From Clostridia bacterium (GTDB lineage: Bacteria; Bacillota; Clostridia; Oscillospirales; Acutalibacteraceae): a DNA stretch of 64,000 bases. A program made the position numbers and the translations under genes. This document shows positions 24,365-33,616 of the stretch, one piece after another. Under the pieces are notes generated by a model. It saw only the letters and a list, made by a program, of their open reading frames with translations. It made no database searches and was not told where the DNA came from. Position 1 is the first letter of the stretch; every line of letters starts with the position of its first letter. The stretch lies in the NCBI GenBank assembly GCA_017416345.1, contig JAFQCR010000033.1, positions 124,001-188,000 on the forward strand, read 5' to 3'.

Positions 24365-25147
24365 TTAAAATATGATAGCTTTACCGTTTTTCGGCGGTGC
24401 TATATATAATGTATAGTCCTCGTCCTCTATGAGCCCTTTATCCATCAAGGCGGCTGTGGCTGAGCTTTTGGCAATCTCGGGCAGGTTGTTTTCACGGCTC
24501 AAGTGTCCCAAAACTATCCTTGTGGTGCCCGATTCCACTAACCGTTGAAGCTCCTTGGCGCAGGCCGTGTTGGAAAGGTGACCCTTGTCACTCAAAATTC
24601 GGGTCTTCAGGTGGGGAGGGTAGGAGCCTTTTTGCAGCATCGCTACGTCGTGGTTCGACTCAAACAAAACGGCGGCGCAACCCGTCAGAGCCGCGTGTAC
24701 CTCCTCCGAAACAAAACCGAGGTCGGTGCAAACGGCGCATTTCTTGCCGTCGGGCAGACTTATCACATACCCGCTCGAGCCCTCGCAGTCGTGGCTTGTG
24801 GCAAAGCGGTGAATCGTCATATCGCCCACCGCAACATCGCCCTCTACAATATGTATATGGTCCTCAATTTCGGGGATCTCGGCCGTCAAAGCGTTGGCGG
24901 TCAGGCGTGATGCAAAAACGGGAACTTGATATTTTTTTACAAACACACGCAGACCCTGAATATGGTCGGTATGCTCGTGGGTGATGAAGATTCCGCCCAA
25001 GGTCTTGGGATCAACGGCACCTAATGACAGAGCATCCGCAATGCCCTTACAGCTTATGCCGGCATCAACAAGAATACCGTCCTTGCCGTGGCCGATGTAG
25101 GTACAGTTGCCCGAGCTCGAGCTTGCAATGGGAAAAAGCCGTGACAT
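24365..25147 (-). CDS. Metallo-beta-lactamase-fold hydrolase, WalJ (YycJ)-like
   Basis: 260 residues opening with FPIASSSSGNCTYIG, the hallmark of the YycJ/WalJ group, and the metal motif THEHTDHIQG. Further ligands fit FATSHDCEG, CTDLGF, ESNHD and LGHLSREN. WalJ proteins are dinuclear exonucleases or phosphodiesterases linked to cell-wall and replication functions. Proximity to rlmH agrees with this assignment. The usual walRK kinase genes are not in the window. Confidence 0.88.
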   Translation of the reverse strand: MSRLFPIASSSSGNCTYIGHGKDGILVDAGISCKGIADALSLGAVDPKTLGGIFITHEHTDHIQGLRVFVKKYQVPVFASRLTANALTAEIPEIEDHIHIVEGDVAVGDMTIHRFATSHDCEGSSGYVISLPDGKKCAVCTDLGFVSEEVHAALTGCAAVLFESNHDVAMLQKGSYPPHLKTRILSDKGHLSNTACAKELQRLVESGTTRIVLGHLSRENNLPEIAKSSATAALMDKGLIEDEDYTLYIAPPKNGKAIIF

Positions 25148-25187
25148 AAAGATGCTCCTTTCAAAGATTTAATGTACTTATATAATG

Positions 25188-25217
25188 ATGTAGGGGCGAA
25201 CGCAGTTCGCCCCTTAG
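25188..25217. repeat. REP-like hairpin (GTAGGGGCGAAC family)
   Basis: TAGGGGCGAACGCAGTTCGC followed by CCCTTA: one hairpin of the family, between murA and the WalJ-like gene. Confidence 0.75.
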
Positions 25218-25235
25218 ACTTGTGTCAAAAAAGAT

Positions 25236-26522
25236 TTATACAGCCGAGCGGCCGAGGTTGGGGTCGATATAGGTCACACGGCGGATATCCGCTCCGACGG
25301 CCGACAGCTTTTCAACAATGTTGTCGTAACCACGGTCGATAAACTCAACGTTTTCGATCTCGGTGGTGCCCTCGGCGGCAAGTCCTGCCAGAACCATTGC
25401 GGCACCTGCTCTTAAGTCGGTCGCCTTAACGGGTGCGGCACTTAAGGCTTCAACACCGTTGATAATGGCCACCTTACCGTCGACCTTTATCTTGGCACCC
25501 ATAAGGGTGAGCTGGTCAACATACTTGAAGCGGTTGTCCCAAACACCCTCGGTCATAACGCTGACACCCTCGCAAAGTGCGAGCAGGGTGGTCATCTGCG
25601 GCTGCATATCGGTGGGGAAACCGGGGTGCGGCATTGTGAGAACATTGCAGCACTTGGGGCGCCTTCTCATAATGACACGCACAGCCTCGTCATACTCCTG
25701 CACAACGGCACCGGCCTCAATAAGCTTGGCACTTATCGACTCTAAATGCTTGGGGATGACATTGGTTATGGTGAGGTCACCGCCCGTGATGGCGGCGGCT
25801 ATCATATAGGTTCCGGCCTCGATCTGGTCGGGAATAATGCTGTAGGTGGTTCCGTGGAGCTCGGAAACGCCACGGATCTTGATAACGTCGGTACCTGCAC
25901 CCATAATGTTGGCACCCATAGAGTTCAGGAAGTTGGCAAGGTCAACAATGTGTGGCTCTCTTGCGGCATTTTCAATAACGGTCAGTCCTCTTGCCTTAAC
26001 GGCAGCCAACATAATATTGACGGTGGCACCGACCGAGACCTTGTCAAGGTAAATTGAACTACCCGTAAGCTCAACTGCGTGAGCGTTGACCATACCGCCG
26101 TCGATGGTGACGGTGGCACCCAAGGCCTCAAAGCCTTTGATGTGCTGGTCGATGGGGCGGACACCGAAATCACATCCGCCGGGAGGGGCAACACGTGCCT
26201 TTTTGAAGCGGCCGAGCATTGCGCCGATAAAATAACTGCTTGCACGCATTTTGGAGGCCATTGAAGCCGACAAAACGTGCGAATGTATATGAGTAGGATC
26301 TATTTCAACTGTGGTGCTGTTTATAACCTTTACGCTGGCGCCCAGCTCGTAAAGGATGCGGATTATAACATTGACGTCGGAAATGGACGGTACGTTTTCG
26401 ATTCGGCAGACACCGTCGCACAAAAGCACTGCAGGGATGATTGCAACAGCGGCGTTTTTAGCACCACTAATGCAGATCTCTCCGCTTAATGCGTTTCCTC
26501 CGTTCACAATAATCTTTTCCAA
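25236..26522 (-). CDS. murA: UDP-N-acetylglucosamine 1-carboxyvinyltransferase
   Basis: 428 residues of MurA, the first committed step of peptidoglycan synthesis, transferring enolpyruvate from PEP to UDP-GlcNAc. SGAKNAAVAIIPA, MRASSYFIGAMLGRF, the catalytic cysteine in PPGGCDFGVRPIDQH, and HPGFPTDMQPQM are all in place. The start is read as TTG at 26522: AAGGGAG lies nine bases upstream and the product then begins MEKIIVNGG, like other MurA proteins. The open frame extends 30 codons further without a ribosome site. Confidence 0.97.
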   Translation of the reverse strand: MEKIIVNGGNALSGEICISGAKNAAVAIIPAVLLCDGVCRIENVPSISDVNVIIRILYELGASVKVINSTTVEIDPTHIHSHVLSASMASKMRASSYFIGAMLGRFKKARVAPPGGCDFGVRPIDQHIKGFEALGATVTIDGGMVNAHAVELTGSSIYLDKVSVGATVNIMLAAVKARGLTVIENAAREPHIVDLANFLNSMGANIMGAGTDVIKIRGVSELHGTTYSIIPDQIEAGTYMIAAAITGGDLTITNVIPKHLESISAKLIEAGAVVQEYDEAVRVIMRRRPKCCNVLTMPHPGFPTDMQPQMTTLLALCEGVSVMTEGVWDNRFKYVDQLTLMGAKIKVDGKVAIINGVEALSAAPVKATDLRAGAAMVLAGLAAEGTTEIENVEFIDRGYDNIVEKLSAVGADIRRVTYIDPNLGRSAV

Positions 26523-26780
26523 CAGGATGCACTCCCTTAAAATTCTTTTAAAACCCAAAATATTATTGCCGATATTTAATGTAAAAGACGTGGGAAAAAC
26601 AACAAACGGCAAAAAGCAGTCAACACCGACTGCACCAAATTCCTCAATTTATAATAACTCTACATAACATTATACATACAAAGGGGGCATTTGTCAAATA
26701 TAATATCAATATATATCCAAATTTCGACACAAAAACAGCATATTTTGAGGTCGAACAACATTATGTAAACATAACGGCCG

Positions 26781-27470
26781 TCATTTTATCCTCAATGTTT
26801 TCAAATATGCTTTGTGTTTTTCGCTAATGCGAAGGCTTTCGATCGCCTTTTGGATGGCTCGGTTGTGGGTCGCTTTGTCGAGCAGGCGGTCTTGGATATA
26901 GGGCAAAGCGACGTCATACTGCTTGGCCAAGGCCGTGGCAAAATACCACGCTACCGCCATCGACAGATAGTAGTCGTCGGTAGGAAGATCTGCTACGGTT
27001 TTGAGGTGCTTTTCGTCGAAGCGCCCGTCCAAAAAGTAACGCATCAGCATCACCACGCCGTAACGTGCGGTGTAAACGTGCGAGGAGGTCAGCCATTTTT
27101 CGATATACGGCAACAGTCGGTCGGGTTCTTTTTTGAAAGCGGCCGGCGAAAAGCAGTCGCAGGTCGCCCAATTGTCCACAAACGGCAAAAAGGCTTCGAC
27201 CGCCAAAATGCAACGGTCAAAGTCCTTTATCTGCTCCACCAAAAATGCGTGGAGCTGGTTTTCTTCGAAATATTTGTGCGGCAAAGCGGTCAAAAATTCT
27301 TTCGAGCTGGGGTCTTTGAAAAATTCTTTTGCAAATTTTCGCAAAACGGGTGTACGAACGCCAAAAACGGTCGATTTCTCGACCGTCGGCATAAGCTTTG
27401 AGTTAAATTCACGATAATTTTGGTCGGCCAATGCCGCAAGTTCAGTCCTTACAAAGGTTATGGTGTCCAA
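26781..27470 (-). CDS. AlkD-like DNA alkylation repair protein
   Basis: 229 residues of HEAT-like helical repeats from the AlkC/AlkD group: STVFGVRTPVLRKFAKEF, VDNWATCDCFSP (containing the functional Trp/Asp positions), and SMAVAWYFATALAKQYD. AlkD removes alkylated bases without base flipping. The start is TTG, preceded by AAAGGAG, which overlaps the stop region of the upstream heparinase-like gene 15 bases away; the two are probably co-transcribed although functionally unrelated. Confidence 0.9.
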   Translation of the reverse strand: MDTITFVRTELAALADQNYREFNSKLMPTVEKSTVFGVRTPVLRKFAKEFFKDPSSKEFLTALPHKYFEENQLHAFLVEQIKDFDRCILAVEAFLPFVDNWATCDCFSPAAFKKEPDRLLPYIEKWLTSSHVYTARYGVVMLMRYFLDGRFDEKHLKTVADLPTDDYYLSMAVAWYFATALAKQYDVALPYIQDRLLDKATHNRAIQKAIESLRISEKHKAYLKTLRIK

Positions 27471-27484
27471 ATTTTATCTCCTTT

Positions 27485-29395
27485 TTAAAGGCTTTCCGAA
27501 AACTTGATTTCCCGTCCGTCACACAAAAGCAACGAGATTTCGGTCGCATTCGGGTCGCCGTCGGCTACGACCCCGGCAATTTTTCCGGTGTTTTTGCCGT
27601 TGGGATAAAGCACCGTAACAAGGCGGAGCGAAGCACCTTTAACGGTGTAAATTGCGGTCGGCACGGGTCGGTAATCACCCTGAACGGCACTGTTGCAGGT
27701 AAATCCTTGAACTGACGGTTCGGTCTGACCGCAGACGATGTTAAGCTCGGCGTTCGTATCTTCGGGGACGATAATATCAAGTCCGTCGGCCTCGACCTTT
27801 AAGCCATCCGATGCGGCGTGTTTTGTGTCAATGTGCCACAAAAAGTCATAGGAATGTTCCTTGTCGGCGATCAGGCGGTCAACCACAACGGCAAACGGCT
27901 CAAGCCCTTTGATCTGTTTGAAGAAATAAACACCTCGGCGGTGGGTGACATCCAAAACGGGGTCGGTGCCGTAACCGTCACGGTATTCTGCTGAAATAAA
28001 ATCGACCTCGTCGGTGAAATCATACTGCAGTTCGACCTTTTGTGTAAGATCGAACTGTGGCTTTTTTATCCTTCGGCGGGATTGACCCTCGCCGTCAACC
28101 ATAACGGTGTTGTGCGACCGTGTCGAGATGACATATTTACGCATATCCGAAGTGTCATAGGCATAGTTGTTACCCTCGCAAAGCAGGGGACGGCCGTTGG
28201 CATAGAGCGTTAAAGACAGCTTATCCTCGTGGCTGTGTGCCACGCCAAGCGGAGCACAATCGACACAAATAAAGGTGTCATCCTCACCCCAGCCCGTGCG
28301 CAAAGCAACAATACCTGCATATTCCAACACAACCGATCTGAAGGGAGGCTCCTTGTCGGTTTTGCCCATTGCCCAGTCAAGCAGGTCGGTGGACAAAAGT
28401 CCCTCGGAGGTTTTGATATAACCGTCGATCGAGCAATATTCGGCATCATTGAGCGCAGGGATAAATCCATTGGGCATACGCAGCTTTACATAAAAATCGT
28501 AAATCCCCTTAAGCGTATCAATGACACTTTTCGGAACAGGTCTGCCGTAGGCCCGATAAAGCTTCATCGGTCTTGCATAGTTAAGCGTGCAGACCGACTG
28601 ATACGAGGTGCTCAACTCATACTGTGCGCCGTCGGGATAGATCTGTCGTTCAAGCATCGAAACAAACTGAGCGTCGCAAAGCAAAAGCCATTTTTCAGCG
28701 CATTTTAGCCACGGGTAAAGAATGCTCAGGGTGGCAAGTCCGTTTATCTCCATCATCAGCCAGTTACTTCCGGGAGAATGGTCGTGGTAAAGACGCTCGC
28801 CATGTTCAAAGACCGACTTGCACCAATCAATCAAAAGGTCATCGGGCATATCCCGGTAAAAGGCGTGGATCACCGTTGCCCATCTCATCTGACGGATGCC
28901 TGCTTCAATGGTTCGCCAGCACTTGGTGGCACCCGGATGCGTACCTATGGGCGGTACATCGGCCTGCTTCAACCAGCTTTCCAGCTGAAGGCAAAATGCA
29001 TCAAGATACTTTTTATCACCCGTTGCGTGAAAGGCTTCGGCAAGGGCTAGCCACTCCTCATGGCGGTTTAACTGCCAGGTCCATTCGCCGTAGTTGTTTT
29101 CGGTGGGATTGAATTCCCAATCAATATTATCTTTGAAGTCATAAGAGATCCCGACCGAGGTCAGGATATTGCGGCAGGCATCTTCGGCCGTTTTAAAAGT
29201 CTTGTCCGACATCTCTTCGGGGAAAGGGAAAATATGGAAGTATTTTTCAGCGTCAAAGGTGGAGCGGACATACTTTGCAAACTCGTCACGGCAGACGGCA
29301 AAATCGCCGCTTTCGGCGGCTTGCTTTACATTATTTAATTGAGGGTTGGAATAATCAATACACTCTGTGAAAAAACGGTGGTCGGTCAGAATCAT
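27485..29395 (-). CDS. Heparinase II/III-family polysaccharide lyase-like protein
   Basis: 636 residues: an alpha/alpha toroid N-terminal half (TWQLNRHEEWLALAEAF, SWLKQADVPP, HSPGSNWLMMEINGLATLS) and a C-terminal beta sheet half with VAHSHEDKLSLTLYANGRPLL and SRSHNTVMVDGEGQSRR, the two most conserved stretches of the heparinase II/III family. Family members are lyases for uronate-containing polymers. No signal peptide is visible, so it would act on imported oligosaccharides. The start ATG at 29395 follows AAAGGAGTGACTGTT; the GTG at 29404 lies inside that site. A 27-bp palindrome sits directly upstream. Confidence 0.88.
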   Translation of the reverse strand: MILTDHRFFTECIDYSNPQLNNVKQAAESGDFAVCRDEFAKYVRSTFDAEKYFHIFPFPEEMSDKTFKTAEDACRNILTSVGISYDFKDNIDWEFNPTENNYGEWTWQLNRHEEWLALAEAFHATGDKKYLDAFCLQLESWLKQADVPPIGTHPGATKCWRTIEAGIRQMRWATVIHAFYRDMPDDLLIDWCKSVFEHGERLYHDHSPGSNWLMMEINGLATLSILYPWLKCAEKWLLLCDAQFVSMLERQIYPDGAQYELSTSYQSVCTLNYARPMKLYRAYGRPVPKSVIDTLKGIYDFYVKLRMPNGFIPALNDAEYCSIDGYIKTSEGLLSTDLLDWAMGKTDKEPPFRSVVLEYAGIVALRTGWGEDDTFICVDCAPLGVAHSHEDKLSLTLYANGRPLLCEGNNYAYDTSDMRKYVISTRSHNTVMVDGEGQSRRRIKKPQFDLTQKVELQYDFTDEVDFISAEYRDGYGTDPVLDVTHRRGVYFFKQIKGLEPFAVVVDRLIADKEHSYDFLWHIDTKHAASDGLKVEADGLDIIVPEDTNAELNIVCGQTEPSVQGFTCNSAVQGDYRPVPTAIYTVKGASLRLVTVLYPNGKNTGKIAGVVADGDPNATEISLLLCDGREIKFSESL

Positions 29396-29407
29396 AACAG
29401 TCACTCC

Positions 29408-29434
29408 TTTGAAAACAGTTTAACTGTTTTCAAA
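29408..29434 (-). promoter_or_regulatory. 27-bp palindrome upstream of the heparinase-like gene
   Basis: TTTGAAAACAGTT, one central T, then AACTGTTTTCAAA: a perfect inverted repeat. Its proximal arm overlaps the AAAGGAG ribosome site. It could be a LacI/GntR-type operator or an RNA hairpin that hides the ribosome site. Confidence 0.65.
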
Positions 29435-29559
29435 ACACTATGCAACAGCAGAACAGCAACTTTGCAAAAAACATCAAAAGAATTGCAAGATTTACATAAT
29501 TTGTTGCTCAGAAAAAATGAAAATCGGGCAGCGGAATGACCGCCACCCGAAATCTTGAT

Positions 29560-30159
29560 TTAAAGTTCTTTTCGGCCTTCCAGCGCACGGGAAAGGGTGA
29601 CCTCATCGGCATATTCAAGATCGCCGCCAACGGGGATACCGTAGGCAAGACGGGTGACCTTTATGCCCATTGCCTTGACAAGGCGTGAAATATAGCTTGC
29701 GGTGGCCTCACCCTCGACCGTGGGGTTGGTGGCAACGATTATCTCCTTCACCGTGCCGTCAGACAGCCTTGCCATAAGCTCACGCAGCTTTAATTGGTCG
29801 GGACCGATGCCGTCAAGCGGACTTATCGCACCGTGCAAAACGTGGTAAAGGCCTTTAAATTCACGTGTGCGCTCAAATGCCATAACGTCCTGCGCATCCT
29901 CAACCACGCAGATAACGCTGCGGTCACGGTCGGCGGCAGAGCATAGCGAACAGACCTCACCGTCGGTGAGGTTCTGACAAACGCTGCAGTATTTTATCTT
30001 GGCCTTGGCCGAAAGCAGAGCATCCGAAAACTTGCCTGCCATATCGTCGGGACGGGTTATGACATAGTAAGCCAAGCGGCGTGCCGTCTTTTTGCCAATG
30101 CCGGGTAAACGTTCAAACTGCTCGCAAAGTCGGTCGAGCGGTGCTACCGAATAAGCCAT
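29560..30159 (-). CDS. recR: Recombination mediator protein RecR
   Basis: 199 residues: a helix-hairpin-helix start ([16 protein letters not shown]), a four-cysteine zinc finger ([16 protein letters not shown]), a Toprim domain ([31 protein letters not shown]) and the RecR tail [20 protein letters not shown]. It loads RecA with RecO at gaps. It overlaps the end of the YbaB gene by one base, and the order dnaX-ybaB-recR is the standard Firmicutes arrangement. Confidence 0.98.
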   Translation of the reverse strand: MAYSVAPLDRLCEQFERLPGIGKKTARRLAYYVITRPDDMAGKFSDALLSAKAKIKYCSVCQNLTDGEVCSLCSAADRDRSVICVVEDAQDVMAFERTREFKGLYHVLHGAISPLDGIGPDQLKLRELMARLSDGTVKEIIVATNPTVEGEATASYISRLVKAMGIKVTRLAYGIPVGGDLEYADEVTLSRALEGRKEL

Positions 30160-30500
30160 CAGAACAATCCCGGAATGTTAAGTCCGCCGGTGATGGCACC
30201 CATCTCGGCTTCCTGAGTCTCGGCGATCTTCTTGACAACGTCGTTGATGGCAATGACGAGGTAATCCTCAAGCATCTCGACATCCTCGGGGTCAACTGCC
30301 TCGGGGTCGATGGTGATCTTCTTCATCTCATGACTGCCGGTCATGGTGACCTCGATCATTCCGCCGCCTGCGGTGGCAGTAAACTCACGGTTTTCAAACT
30401 CTGCCTGGAAGTTCTGCATATCCTCCTGCATTTTCTGAACCTGGCGCATCATTGCGGCCTGGCTCTGTCCTTGGTTTGCTCCGGGTATTCTTGCTCTCAT
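30159..30500 (-). CDS. YbaB/EbfC nucleoid-associated protein
   Basis: 113 residues of the YbaB/EbfC family, with [36 protein letters not shown] and [20 protein letters not shown]. These dimeric proteins bind DNA and sit beside dnaX and recR in most bacteria. The start MRARIPGA at 30500 follows AAAGGAAAACAGTT; a longer frame runs into dnaX without a ribosome site. The C-terminus IPGLF is typical. Confidence 0.95.
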   Translation of the reverse strand: MRARIPGANQGQSQAAMMRQVQKMQEDMQNFQAEFENREFTATAGGGMIEVTMTGSHEMKKITIDPEAVDPEDVEMLEDYLVIAINDVVKKIAETQEAEMGAITGGLNIPGLF

Positions 30501-30522
30501 AACTGTTTTCCTTTCTTTCGGC

Positions 30523-32199
30523 TCAATCCTCCGAGCCGGGTACTTCAAGTGATTTTAATTTGTTTATAATGTTCTGCAACGGGTCGGCGGCTGCGGCCTG
30601 CGGCTTTTTATAAGGGCCCAAGCGGAAGGTCCTGCCCACCACGGCGTTGACGGCGTTGCGGATCTGTGTACGGTAAATGGGGTCATCGCTTCTCATCAGC
30701 GAGAAGAACTGATCGTTTTCGGAGTCGATCAGCAAAATATCGCCGTTAACATAGGCCTTTGAGCCACGTAAAACAGCGGCCAGCAGGGGTGCTGCTTTGG
30801 AAAGCTCGGCCTGAACGTCGGCCCAGGCATCAAACAGCTCGGGTGCTGACCTTTCCTCCTGCGGTGCAGATACGGGTGCCGCTTCGGCAGGTGCTTCGAT
30901 CTCTGAGGGGATAGGCGGCATTCCGTCATCCATCGGTGCCGATTCAACCGCCTCAACCGCGGGTGCGGTATCGACTGCGGTCTCTGAAGCAGGCTCACTT
31001 GTAGCAGGAACTTCGGCAGGTGTTGCCGAAACGGTGGTGGGAGCCGTTCTCGGAACGGAGTATTTCATAGTGCGTTCAAGCCGTTCAAGACGGTCGAGCA
31101 GAGCCTCGGGGGTCGATTCCAACTGCGGTGAGCAAAGCTTTACCACGGCGGTCTCAAACTCGGTCCTGCGGTCACACATCGACATTCTGTCAAGTGAGAC
31201 CGACAGCACATTGATGGCATTTACAATACCCTCAAGCGGATATTCGGCGGCCTGCGCCTTTATGTCCTCAAGCTCTTTCGGGGCGCAGACTATAAGTGAT
31301 GCGCAATCCTTCACGGTGCGTGCCACCATAAGGTTGCGGTAGTGGCTTATCATTTCGGTGCAGAGCCTCTGCAGGTCAACAGCGTTTTTATGAAGCTCGT
31401 CCACCTTTTTAAGTGCCTCACCAACATTTGAGGTGCGTATTTTGTCGGCCAATTCAAGGCAATAGTTGTTGCCGGCCAGCGAGCAAACGCTCATAACGTC
31501 CTCATCGGTTATATGGTGCGAACGTGCGGCGCAAAGGTCAAGGGTCGACAAAGCGTCACGCATACCGCCGTCCGACAAAGCGGCGATCATGTCGGCGGCA
31601 GAATCATCAATGGTAAAGCCTTCCTTTTCGGCGATATATTGAATCCTGCGGCTGATAGCCTCGCTTGAAATTCGGTGAAAGTCAAACCTCTGGCAACGGG
31701 AAAGAATGGTTGCGGGTAATTTATGCACCTCGGTGGTGGCAAGTATGAAAATGATGTGTTGGGGCGGCTCTTCAAGGGTCTTGAGCAATGCGTTGAAGGC
31801 ACCTATCGACAGCATGTGCACCTCATCGATGATATAAACACGGTATTTTGCCGTGGTCGGAGTGTAGGAGACCTGCTCTTTCAGATCACGGATATTCTCA
31901 ACACCGTTGTTGGAGGCGGCATCGATCTCGGTAATGTCAAGCACGTCGCCCTGCTCGATAGCCTTGCAGGATTCGCACTCACAGCAGGCGTCACCGTCCT
32001 TGGAATTAAGACAGTTTACGGCCTTGGCAAGTATCTTGGCACAGCTTGTCTTACCGGTGCCACGGGGTCCCGTGAACAGATAAGCGTGGAAGATCTTGCC
32101 CGAACGAAGCTCATTTTTCAAAATGTCGGTGATATGCTCCTCACCCACAACGTCGGTAAAGTTTTTCGGGCGGTATTTACGGTATAAAGCCTGATACAC
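30523..32199 (-). CDS. dnaX: DNA polymerase III subunit gamma/tau
   Basis: 558 residues. The AAA+ clamp-loader module has the P-loop GPRGTGKTS, a zinc module CCECESC, DEVHML and the sensor/arginine region LSRCQRFDF. A low-complexity proline/alanine/glutamate linker covers about 385-450, followed by a tau-like C-terminal domain. The start is GTG at 32199 (product beginning VYQALYRKYRP), because AAAGGAG lies seven bases upstream; the longer frame has no site. SRP RNA lies directly upstream. No slippery A/AAAG sequence for programmed frameshifting was sought exhaustively. Confidence 0.97.
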   Translation of the reverse strand: MYQALYRKYRPKNFTDVVGEEHITDILKNELRSGKIFHAYLFTGPRGTGKTSCAKILAKAVNCLNSKDGDACCECESCKAIEQGDVLDITEIDAASNNGVENIRDLKEQVSYTPTTAKYRVYIIDEVHMLSIGAFNALLKTLEEPPQHIIFILATTEVHKLPATILSRCQRFDFHRISSEAISRRIQYIAEKEGFTIDDSAADMIAALSDGGMRDALSTLDLCAARSHHITDEDVMSVCSLAGNNYCLELADKIRTSNVGEALKKVDELHKNAVDLQRLCTEMISHYRNLMVARTVKDCASLIVCAPKELEDIKAQAAEYPLEGIVNAINVLSVSLDRMSMCDRRTEFETAVVKLCSPQLESTPEALLDRLERLERTMKYSVPRTAPTTVSATPAEVPATSEPASETAVDTAPAVEAVESAPMDDGMPPIPSEIEAPAEAAPVSAPQEERSAPELFDAWADVQAELSKAAPLLAAVLRGSKAYVNGDILLIDSENDQFFSLMRSDDPIYRTQIRNAVNAVVGRTFRLGPYKKPQAAAADPLQNIINKLKSLEVPGSED

Positions 32200-32253
32200 G
32201 GTAACACTCCTTTCAGCGCAATAGTCTTTTGTAAAAAAGATTTTTCGTAAAAA

Positions 32254-32332
32254 AAGATTCTTCACCTTGTTCAGAATGACATCTCATTCAATAAGTTATG
32301 TCATTCTGAGGGACATTGTCCCGAAGGATCTT
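32254..32332. repeat. Long inverted repeat (AAGATTCTTC...TGTCATTCTGAG family)
   Basis: AAGATTCTTC through CAGAATGACA pairs with TGTCATTCTG through GAAGGATCTT. It is the second copy of the element at 4519-4598 and lies between the SRP RNA and dnaX. Confidence 0.8.
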
Positions 32333-32352
32333 AAATTTTCAAAATTCAAAAA

Positions 32353-32495
32353 GGTACGCCCTTAGGCGTACGAACGACCGAGTTGGCTGCGGCACACAAG
32401 GAAATCCGCTTAATGCTGCTCGGTTCCCCGCCTGACATGGTTCACGGCACCCTGTCGCACAGGACCCGACCGTTCGCACGCCCAAAAGCGTACCT
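32353..32495 (-). ncRNA. ffs: Signal recognition particle RNA
   Basis: The minus strand contains the conserved SRP apical sequence: GTGAACCATGTCAGGCGGGG, the GGAA loop, then AGCAGCATTAAGCGG and GTGTGCCGCAG. The ends GGTACGC...GGGCG and CGCC...GCGTACC pair to close the rod. It is about 143 nt, intermediate between the short 4.5S form and the long Bacillus form with an Alu domain. Its location upstream of dnaX-ybaB-recR is the classical Firmicutes position. It pairs with Ffh to target membrane proteins. Confidence 0.93.
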
Positions 32496-32502
32496 ATCGG
32501 TT

Positions 32503-32531
32503 ATTATACAACAAACCGCAGAAAATTACAA
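32503..32531 (-). promoter_or_regulatory. Promoter of the SRP RNA
   Basis: Minus-strand TTGTAA (32526-32531), 17-base spacer, TATAAT (32503-32508); transcription would begin near the first base of the RNA. The promoter lies inside the inverted repeat AAACCGCAGAAAA/TTTTCTGCGGTTT (about 32514-32550), which may also terminate the upstream oxidoreductase gene. Confidence 0.8.
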
Positions 32532-32560
32532 CAGTTTTTTCTGCGGTTTATGGTTTTTTA

Positions 32561-33607
32561 TTAAATTTCCATCCAGCATCGCTTTTCGGCCGATTCTACT
32601 ATTGCGTCAAGCACTCGCTGACTGTGCAGACCGTCCTTTATAGTGGGGAGCAGGGGACAATCCTTGCCCTCCAGCATATTTATGAACATCTGCTCCTGCT
32701 CGATAAAGAACTTTTTAGGCACTTTAACGGTGTGGATGCTCTCACTCATGCGGTCGACCTCGCCGATGCATACGCCAAGCACGTCGGGGTGGTTAAGGTC
32801 AAACGACAAAACGCCTTTCGTGCCGTAAACGTCAAATTTAATGGTGTTAGTCTGTCCGATGGCGCAACGGGTAATCATGAAATTGGCCTTGGCACCGCTT
32901 GCCATATCGGCCAAAAATGCGGCGTAATCGTCGGTCTCGACGGGTGCTAACTCGTCGCTGTCCTCTTTTTGACGTTGCTTTACCACGATGTCGGTCGTGC
33001 CCGAGACCGCCTTTATGTCGCCTGCCAACAGCTCGGCAAGGTCGATAAGATGCACTCCGAGGTCGCCCAAAACACCCGTGCCTGCCTTTTCCTTGACAAA
33101 ACGCCATTCAAGTCGGCGACCCTCAAAAAACGCAGAGTTTTTAAGATAGGCAACATCAATGTTTACAATATCACCCAAAAGTCCATTGTCCATTATCCAC
33201 TTGGCATACCGCACGGCAGGGCAGAAGCGGTAGGAAAAGCACATCATATTGGGAACTTCCGCTTCAGCCAATGCGTCGGCCAATGGCTTGGTTGAGGCAA
33301 GGTCTACAGACAGCGGCTTTTCAACGTTTACGGGCTTGCCTGCCTTGACGGCCGCCACCGCCATCGGCACGTGCAGATAGTTCGGTGTGCAGACCTCAAC
33401 TGCATCGACCTCGGGACAGCTGATTAGGTCGTTGTAGTCGGTAAAACGGTATTCCTCGGGAATGTTCAGCTTGTCGCCTGCGGTTTTCAGACGCTTTTCG
33501 TCAATGTCGCAAACGGCGGTTATTTTGCAGTCGTTGATTTTTTGCAGCTGCGGCACGTGCTTGCCCATTGCAATGCTGCCAAGTCCTATAATACCAATTC
33601 TTTGCAT
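32561..33607 (-). CDS. Gfo/Idh/MocA-family oxidoreductase
   Basis: 348 residues. An N-terminal Rossmann fold (GIIGLGSIAMGKHVP) and the VEKPLSVD motif holding the catalytic lysine are followed by the alpha/beta C-terminal domain with LGDLGVHLIDLAELL. Family members oxidise sugars, inositols or amino-sugar derivatives with NAD(P). It follows the ThuA-like gene by nine bases, a pairing found in sugar-utilisation loci. The substrate is unknown. Confidence 0.92.
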   Translation of the reverse strand: MQRIGIIGLGSIAMGKHVPQLQKINDCKITAVCDIDEKRLKTAGDKLNIPEEYRFTDYNDLISCPEVDAVEVCTPNYLHVPMAVAAVKAGKPVNVEKPLSVDLASTKPLADALAEAEVPNMMCFSYRFCPAVRYAKWIMDNGLLGDIVNIDVAYLKNSAFFEGRRLEWRFVKEKAGTGVLGDLGVHLIDLAELLAGDIKAVSGTTDIVVKQRQKEDSDELAPVETDDYAAFLADMASGAKANFMITRCAIGQTNTIKFDVYGTKGVLSFDLNHPDVLGVCIGEVDRMSESIHTVKVPKKFFIEQEQMFINMLEGKDCPLLPTIKDGLHSQRVLDAIVESAEKRCWMEI

Positions 33608-33616
33608 ACTGTCACC

